A DNA stretch of 64,000 nucleotides from DASVTR01 sp033855775. Lineage in GTDB: Bacteria > Acidobacteriota > Blastocatellia > Pyrinomonadales > Pyrinomonadaceae. Within the stretch, counting starts at the first letter, position 1; each line of letters begins with the position of its first letter. This document shows, one piece after another, positions 59,206 through 64,000 of the stretch. The notes below the pieces were generated by a model. The model made no database searches and was not told the origin of the DNA. It was given only the letters and a program-made list of their open reading frames with translations. Position numbers and translations under genes: made by a program. The stretch lies in NCBI GenBank assembly GCA_033855775.1, contig JAWVFT010000122.1, forward strand, positions 62,001-126,000. Direction: 5' to 3'.

Positions 59206-59987
59206 CCCTGCTTTCCAAACACCGGGCGCATCGCTTTGCCGACGACGCGTTCGACTATCCAACGCGGGGCCAGCCGTTCGGCTTCGGTCATCAAGTAGTT
59301 TGACCAGCCGGAGATGATATGGCTGCGCCCGCGTTCAAGGCCGCGCAGGGCCGTCTTGACTACTTGCGCGGGCGTCTGCACGACGCGCACCGGCATCTTC
59401 TGCCCGGCCTGCGCCGCGTCGAAAAAGTTGGTGTCCGTCACGCCCGGACACAAGGCCATGACCTTGATATTGTGTGCGCGGTTCTCTTCCCACAAGGCTT
59501 CGGAGAGAGAGAGCACGAAGGCTTTGGTCGCCGCGTACGTCGCCATGTATGGCACGCCCTGAAAGGCCGCGGTCGAAGCGACGTTGATAATCGCGCCGCT
59601 CTTGCGCTCGCGCATCGGGGCCAGATAAAGATAAGTGAGAGCGACGAGAGCCTTGATGTTGAGGTCAATCATCTGTAGAGCGCGCCCCAAATCAAGCCGC
59701 GCGAAATCGCCCATCGCGCCGAAGCCAGCGTTGTTAATCAACGTCTCGACCGAAAGCCCGCGCCGCTCCGTCTCCGCATACAACTGCTCAGCCGCGCCGT
59801 CCTTCATCAAATCCTGCGCGACGTATTGCGCGTCAACTTTGTGCGCGCGGCTCAACTCGTCGCACAGAGCCTTGAGCTTATCTTCAGAGCGCGCCACCAG
59901 CAGCACGTTTTCGTCGCGCGCCGCCAACTGCCGCGCAAACTCCTCGCCGATGCCGCTCGACGCGCCTGTGATGAGAATGGTTTTCAT
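59187..59987 (-). CDS. short-chain dehydrogenase/reductase
   Basis: This 266-aa classical SDR has the cofactor motif TGASSGIGEEFARQL (residues 6-20), NNAGFG and the catalytic set Ser (INVASTAAF) with YxxxK (YAATKAFV). The CP.....GVTDTNF follow-up is typical of the YqjQ/DltE branch. The substrate is unknown; NADPH is likely because of the arginines after beta-2. The ATG at 59987 is preferred to the GTG at 60002. The C-terminal residues GTGDRG are translated from the CCCCTGT heptamer repeat downstream. Confidence 0.88.
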   Translation of the reverse strand: MKTILITGASSGIGEEFARQLAARDENVLLVARSEDKLKALCDELSRAHKVDAQYVAQDLMKDGAAEQLYAETERRGLSVETLINNAGFGAMGDFARLDLGRALQMIDLNIKALVALTYLYLAPMRERKSGAIINVASTAAFQGVPYMATYAATKAFVLSLSEALWEENRAHNIKVMALCPGVTDTNFFDAAQAGQKMPVRVVQTPAQVVKTALRGLERGRSHIISGWSNYLMTEAERLAPRWIVERVVGKAMRPVFGKQGTGDRG

Positions 59988-60011
59988 AGTTTCAGGACGC
60001 ACGCTAAACGA

Positions 60012-60773
60012 CTACTCGATAACGCGCGGCGCAGGCTGAGCGACCGACAGTGAGACGACGAACACATGCGCCCCCGAACAACACCCGCGCGCTCTCTTTC
60101 CCGGCACGTACACAACGTCGTTCGGCTGAAGAAAGACATCCGGCGCGCGCTTCTTAGCGATGGCCTTAAGATTAACTTCAAAGACGACGCTGGCCGCGCC
60201 CGGCGGATGCCGCGTGACGATGATTCTATCCGCCTTCGTGCCTTTCAGATAGCCGCCCGCTACCGCTATGGCCTGCGATAATAATAGCCCCGTTCTATGA
60301 ACAACCCATCCCGGCCACACCACGTTGCCGTTGACGCGAACGCGCCCGGCACGTGAGACAGTCACCACGTCGCCCGGCCTCAAGTAAAGGTTGGCCTTCT
60401 CGGCTCCTCTTAAAATATCGAGCACACTGACAATCTCAAAATCCCTGGCCGACGCCGTTGAGTTCAACGGCTCAGAGTTATCACAGGTCGAAGCCGCGAC
60501 TGAATGGTCTACTCGAATAGTGTCTCCGGCTTGCTGGCTCAAGCCGCCCGCGAGTCCCACCAACTCTGAGAGACGGACGCGCCGCTTGAATTCAAAAAGC
60601 CCCGGCTTGTTCGCCTCGCTTGTGACGCGGACGGGCAACTGGCATCTCGCGTCCGACGAAGCGCCGCGCGAATCATCGGAAGGTTGCTGCGCTCTCGCAG
60701 GCTCGCGCCCCGCGAGCAGGAGCAGCAGCCCCGGGAGGAGTAAGAGCGAGCGCAGTCTCTTCCAATTTCTCAT
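60012..60773 (-). CDS. secreted SLBB-domain protein, polysaccharide-export related
   Basis: This 253-aa protein has a signal peptide (LLLLPGLLLLLAGREPARA) and two SLBB-like beta-grasp segments: PVRVTSEANKPGLFEFKRRV ... LSELVGLAGG, and VRVNGNVVWPGWVVHRTGLL ... AIAVAGGYLKGTKAD. YLRPGDVVTVSRAG and FLQPNDVVYVP are the typical end strands. Wza-like exporters carry these domains, but the N-terminal Poly_export domain is missing, so it is probably an accessory periplasmic or outer-membrane protein. No polysaccharide genes are adjacent. The ribosome binding site is weak. Confidence 0.72.
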   Translation of the reverse strand: MRNWKRLRSLLLLPGLLLLLAGREPARAQQPSDDSRGASSDARCQLPVRVTSEANKPGLFEFKRRVRLSELVGLAGGLSQQAGDTIRVDHSVAASTCDNSEPLNSTASARDFEIVSVLDILRGAEKANLYLRPGDVVTVSRAGRVRVNGNVVWPGWVVHRTGLLLSQAIAVAGGYLKGTKADRIIVTRHPPGAASVVFEVNLKAIAKKRAPDVFLQPNDVVYVPGKRARGCCSGAHVFVVSLSVAQPAPRVIE

Positions 60774-60791
60774 CGTAGACTCAAACGCAGT

Positions 60792-62000
60792 TTAGCTTCT
60801 GATTTCCAGCAGGTTCAGTTCGAGGATGTCCGCGTTTTCGGCTCGCAGTTTATCGAGCGTTTCGCTTGACGGCGCGCTCTCAAGATTGATGCGCGCCACC
60901 GCCGCCTCCGAGCCTTCAAAGATGATGTTGTCCATCTCCTGCACGTTGATGTTGGCGGCGCGGATGGCGTCGAGCACGTGCGCGAGCACGCCGGGGCGGT
61001 CGCGGTGACGAACGACGAGGCGATGCGTGGCAGGCGTGCGCTCGGCCAGATTGACGACGTTCGGCACTTGTCCAGTCTCTTTAAAAGCGCGCACGATACG
61101 CACCGTCTCGGCGGCGATGGCTTCCTGCGCCTGGTCGGTCGAAGCTCCGATGTGATGCGTGCCGTAGAGATTCGGCTCCTGCGCGATGTCGTCCGCAAAC
61201 TCGCCCGCGCTCGAAGTCGGCTCCGCGGCGAACACGTCAAGCCCGGCGCGAATCCCGCGAGTCCTCATCGCAGCGACCAGGGCCGATTGGTCTACGACTT
61301 CGCCGCGCGCCGTGTTGATGAAGTAAGAGCCTTCCTTCATGGAGTTGAAAATGTCTGAGTTGATGAGCGAGCGCGTGTCCGGCTTCAGAGCGACATGCAC
61401 GCTCAGGATGTCCGCCGCGCTCGCCACTTCCTGCGGGCTGGCTTTGAGTTCGACGCCGAGAGCCTCTGCGCGCGCGGGCGTCAGGCTCCGGCTCCAGGCG
61501 ACGACCCGCATTCCAAAGGCGCGGGCGCGCGGAATCATCTCGCCGCCAATCTGCCCGACGCCAATCAAGCCAAGCGTTCGACCATAGAGGCCGCGCGCTT
61601 TGGAAAACTCTTTCTTGTTCCACTCGCCGCGACGCAGGGCGATAACGTTGTCGGCGATGCGCCGGTCGAGCGCGAGAATAAGCGCGAAGGCAAGCTCTGC
61701 GACGGCGATGGAATTTTTGCCGGGACAGTTCGAGACGTAGATGCCGCGCCGCGAGGCAGCCGCGACATCAATCGTGTTGTAGCCCGCGCCCGCGCGCACG
61801 ATCAACTTCAATGCGCCCGCGTCGAGCATCGCTTCGTTCACCTTCGTCGAACGCACGACCAGCACGTCCGGCGCGCTTGAGCGCACGGCCAGGACCAGAG
61901 TTTCGTCCTTCAAGTCGGGTTGATACGACACCTCGCAGCCGATGGCCTCAAGCCCGTCGCGCCCCGATTGCTCAAACTTGTCAGCGATTAATACTTTCAT
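60792..62000 (-). CDS. serA: D-3-phosphoglycerate dehydrogenase with ACT domain
   Basis: This 402-aa enzyme oxidises 3-phosphoglycerate, the first step of serine synthesis. It has the substrate domain (LKLIVRAGAGYNTIDVAAAS), the NAD motif LGLIGVGQIGGEMI, the catalytic NTARGEVVDQ arginine and GTHHIGAST histidine, and a C-terminal ACT domain (RLVVRHRDRPGVLAHVLDAI), which suggests feedback control by serine. It lacks the long intervening domain of type I PHGDH. The ATG at 62000 is preferred to the TTG at 62009. Confidence 0.95.
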   Translation of the reverse strand: MKVLIADKFEQSGRDGLEAIGCEVSYQPDLKDETLVLAVRSSAPDVLVVRSTKVNEAMLDAGALKLIVRAGAGYNTIDVAAASRRGIYVSNCPGKNSIAVAELAFALILALDRRIADNVIALRRGEWNKKEFSKARGLYGRTLGLIGVGQIGGEMIPRARAFGMRVVAWSRSLTPARAEALGVELKASPQEVASAADILSVHVALKPDTRSLINSDIFNSMKEGSYFINTARGEVVDQSALVAAMRTRGIRAGLDVFAAEPTSSAGEFADDIAQEPNLYGTHHIGASTDQAQEAIAAETVRIVRAFKETGQVPNVVNLAERTPATHRLVVRHRDRPGVLAHVLDAIRAANINVQEMDNIIFEGSEAAVARINLESAPSSETLDKLRAENADILELNLLEIRS

Positions 62001-62081
62001 AATGGTCAATGGTCAGCCATCAGTCACCAGTCAAACGGCAACCAGCTTTTCACTGAACGTTGTTTGCCGATGATGGACGAC
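62001..62081. repeat. short heptamer-like spacer between serA and the DUF1015 gene
   Basis: TGGTCAATGGTCAG faces CAGTCACCAGTCA, again 7-bp units in inverted array. It probably belongs to the same family as the other spacers. Confidence 0.4.
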
Positions 62082-63308
62082 TTAAATGTTGTGAATCAAG
62101 ATTCCGTCTCTCAACTTCGGCTCGAACCATGTGGACTTGGGCGGCATGATGCCACCGGCATCTGAAACTTTGATGAGGTCTTCGACCGTCGTCGGGTAGA
62201 GCGAAAAGGCGACGGCAGCCGCGCCTTCGTCAACGAGCTTTTCCAGTTCCGCCGTGCCGCGTATGCCGCCGACGAAATCTATGCGCTTGTCCGTCCGCAC
62301 GTCCTTGATGCCGAGAATCGGGTCGAGCAGATAATCCTGAAGGCGACTGACATCGAGCGCGTTGACGGCATCAGTCGCGGCAGGCACGCCCCGCTTCAAA
62401 GTCAGTCCGTGCCAGCGTCCGCCGAGGTACATGCTCCACTGTCCGGGCGCGGCGGGCGTTGGCGGCGCGTCTTTCCTGAAGTCGAATGTTTCCCCGACCG
62501 CCGCGAAAAATTGTTCCGGCGAAAGATTGTTGAGGTCGCGGACGATGCGGTTGTAGGGCAGGATTTGCAACTGGTCGTCTGGGAAGATGACGGCCAGAAA
62601 AAAGTTGTACTCTTCATCGCCTGTGTGGCCGAAGCTGCGGTCGCGCAGTTCGGCGCGGGCGCGGCTGGCGCTGGCCGCGCGATGATGGCCGTCGGCGATG
62701 TAGAGCGCGGGGACTTCACGAAAGGCTTCGACGAAGCGAACGGCATCCGGCACGCGCCAGACTGTGTGCTGCACGCCGTCGGGCGCCGTGAAATCGTAGA
62801 GCGCGTCGGCGAGGGTCGTCTCCATCACCATCGTGTCTATGTCGCGCCTGGCGCGATAGGTGAGAAAGACCGGGCCGGTTTGCGCGAGCAGCGTTTGAAT
62901 ATGACGAGTGCGGTCGTCTTCCTTGTCGCGCCGCGTGCGCTCGTGCTTGCGAATCAAGTCCGCGTCGTACTCGTCAACGGAACAGCAGGCGGCCAGTCCG
63001 ATTTGCTCATGCCCGTCCATGATTAAGCGATAGAGATAGAGGCTCGGCGTCTCTTCCGTCAGGAGCGGGCAATCCTTCGTCAAGCGTTCAAAATTATCGG
63101 CGGCCTTGCCATAGACTTCATCGCTATAAAGATTGACGCCTTCGGGCAAATCTATTTCGGGGCGCGAGACGTGAAGAAAACTGAGCGGATTGCCTGCGGC
63201 AAGAGCGCGCGCCTCCTCCGTATTGACGACATCATACGGCGGGCTGGCGACCTCTGCGACTCGCTCGGCGGGCGGACGCAGGGCGCGAAAGGGATGAATA
63301 ACGGCCAC
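62082..63308 (-). CDS. DUF1015 family protein
   Basis: This 408-aa protein matches the DUF1015 family: HPFRALRPP near the start, VASPPYDVV, NPLSFLHVSRPEIDLP, LYIADGHHRAASAS and GIMPPKSTWFEPKLRDGILI at the end. The function is not established. Genes of this family are often beside serA and serC, as here, so a link with serine or phosphoserine is likely. The start is a GTG at 63308 with a near-perfect AAAGGAG nine bases upstream; the frame extends upstream without support. Confidence 0.85.
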   Translation of the reverse strand: MAVIHPFRALRPPAERVAEVASPPYDVVNTEEARALAAGNPLSFLHVSRPEIDLPEGVNLYSDEVYGKAADNFERLTKDCPLLTEETPSLYLYRLIMDGHEQIGLAACCSVDEYDADLIRKHERTRRDKEDDRTRHIQTLLAQTGPVFLTYRARRDIDTMVMETTLADALYDFTAPDGVQHTVWRVPDAVRFVEAFREVPALYIADGHHRAASASRARAELRDRSFGHTGDEEYNFFLAVIFPDDQLQILPYNRIVRDLNNLSPEQFFAAVGETFDFRKDAPPTPAAPGQWSMYLGGRWHGLTLKRGVPAATDAVNALDVSRLQDYLLDPILGIKDVRTDKRIDFVGGIRGTAELEKLVDEGAAAVAFSLYPTTVEDLIKVSDAGGIMPPKSTWFEPKLRDGILIHNI

Positions 63309-63626
63309 GAACAATCTCCTTTTGAAACGGAGTTGGATTGTCAGCAATCCGCCGCCCGGCAAGAAGGTCTTCGCTCCTGCTTCGACGGCTGATCGCTGCT
63401 TCACTTGAGAGCTTGGCCTTAAGACTATCCGCTTGCGCCGCTGTAAGCAAGGGCAGAAGCTACCGGATTGAAGAATCCAGCGAAGGATGGATGGAAAGAG
63501 AGGAAGGAGGCAAACGCCTGCCGTTGAATTGTCCGGGCCGCTGGCTCGCGCCCGCCTGAAAACTATTTAACGCGGCTTCGTTCGCTTAAGCGAAGCCGTC
63601 ATCAACAAAAGCGCGCCGCGCGCATT
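63309..63626. other. 318-bp gap with a hairpin
   Basis: It holds the leader of the DUF1015 gene and the end of the small gene at 63627. CGGCTTCG (63573-63580) and CGAAGCCG (63591-63598) can pair around a 10-base loop, likely a terminator for the minus-strand gene. No convincing gene is present. Confidence 0.45.
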
Positions 63627-63857
63627 CTAGCGCAACGCTTCAAACTCTGTGGCCGCATGCTGTCCGGCCAATCCATTGAGTTCGACGCGACCGCCGGCGA
63701 GCAGGCGCACGACCTCGAAAGAGCGCGCGCCGGATTCGCGTCCCGGCATCAACTCGGCGCGAAACGTGAGCCGCATGCCCACCTTCGCCCAATGGCTGTC
63801 GGCATTAGCTTGTTGCCGCAAGATGCTGCGCGCGTCCGCCGAGCGACGCTTAAGCAT
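63627..63857 (-). CDS. 76-aa hypothetical protein
   Basis: I do not recognise this protein. The N-terminus is helical and basic (MLKRRSADARSILRQQANAD); the rest is beta-rich (MRLTFRAELMPG, SFEVVRLLAGGRVELNGLAG). The ATG at 63857 overlaps the stop of the gene upstream by eight bases (ATGCTTAA), so translation is coupled and the two belong to one operon. Confidence 0.6.
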   Translation of the reverse strand: MLKRRSADARSILRQQANADSHWAKVGMRLTFRAELMPGRESGARSFEVVRLLAGGRVELNGLAGQHAATEFEALR

Positions 63858-64000
63858 TCGCGTGGACGAGACGGCGCAGGCGGTCTGCGAAGAGCACGTC
63901 AATCTTCTTCGGCTCGATAACGGCCGTCACTTCGCCGAGGCCGAACGTCTGGTGCATCATCACCTGTCCGGTGCGATACGTGCGCGACTGGTCATAAGGC
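63850..64000 (-). CDS. C-terminal end of a protein cut by the window edge
   Basis: An open frame runs in from the right edge and ends in TAA at 63852-63850, giving 49 or so residues: SYRTGQVMMHQTFGLGEVTAV-like sequence (RTYRTGQVMMHQTFGLGEV), then IDVLFADRLRRLV. The pattern G-x-G-x-V near FADG is that of a small SH3-like/CarD-type beta barrel found at the C-terminus of some zinc-ribbon proteins. No start codon is in the window. Confidence 0.6.
   Translation of the reverse strand, partial: PYDQSRTYRTGQVMMHQTFGLGEVTAVIEPKKIDVLFADRLRRLVHANA

Noticed and set aside
1..64000. CRISPR arrays, tRNA, rRNA, integrases, transposases
   Set aside because: No spacer-separated repeats, no clover-leaf sequences and no recombinase motifs were seen; the tandem arrays have no unique spacers. 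A dedicated tRNA search was not possible by eye.

Overview
The window looks like a chromosomal segment from a GC-rich member of the Acidobacteriota, probably class Blastocatellia (Pyrinomonas/Chloracidobacterium-like). This is inferred from gene content, not from a marker gene. It has three long Ser/Thr kinases fused to TPR, TolB-like or WD40-like (PD40) modules, one of them beside an ECF sigma factor of the acidobacterial Sig-70_X6 type. It also has PD40 proteins, a two-domain EgtB, many TTG/GTG starts, and intergenic spacers filled with 7-bp and 8-bp tandem repeats. I found no rRNA, tRNA, CRISPR array, integrase or transposase.

Layout. 1-2.3 kb: a 21-bp tandem repeat at the left edge, an O-methyltransferase with a repeat-coded N-terminus, and two small unknown genes. 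2.4-10.2 kb: sigma factor, four-helix-bundle gene, a 1681-aa kinase/TPR/PD40 protein and a related TolB-TPR protein. 10.3-13.6 kb: zinc-ribbon protein and cytochrome bd oxidase (cydA, cydB). 14.0-18.2 kb: transketolase, rpiB and a TolC-type outer-membrane protein. 18.3-25.6 kb: lipid kinase, quinone oxidoreductase, M1 aminopeptidase, and a cardiolipin synthase with an EEP-family hydrolase. 25.6-32.8 kb: a PD40 kinase flanked by tiny ORFs, then an orphan KAP-type P-loop NTPase. 32.9-39.3 kb: ergothioneine genes egtB (divergent), egtD and egtA, followed without a break by an ABC transporter with the EgtV/EgtU layout. 39.5-46.0 kb: small secreted and membrane proteins, an amidohydrolase, DUF1326, a Lys-rich microprotein with symmetric cysteines, a CruA/CruP-like flavoprotein and a GDPPPP-repeat microprotein. 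46.0-52.7 kb: a TPR kinase, then the operon icd-purE-purK. 52.9-58 kb: coiled-coil repeat protein, RRM RNA-binding protein, M28 peptidase with PDZ, and a PD40 protein. 58-63.3 kb: serC, an SDR, an SLBB protein, serA and DUF1015. The right edge holds two small genes, one cut by the window end.

Main threads. The egtD-egtA-transporter run has ATGA overlaps and looks like one transcription unit for making and moving ergothioneine; egtC is missing. Short tandem repeats have entered coding sequence many times: 18-bp units in transketolase, 21-bp units in the lipid kinase and methyltransferase, 8-bp units in the PurE N-terminus, and heptamers forming the tails of several proteins. The same heptamers form long inverted repeats between genes. 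Two of the three kinase genes are followed within about 30 bp by a tiny gene on the same strand.
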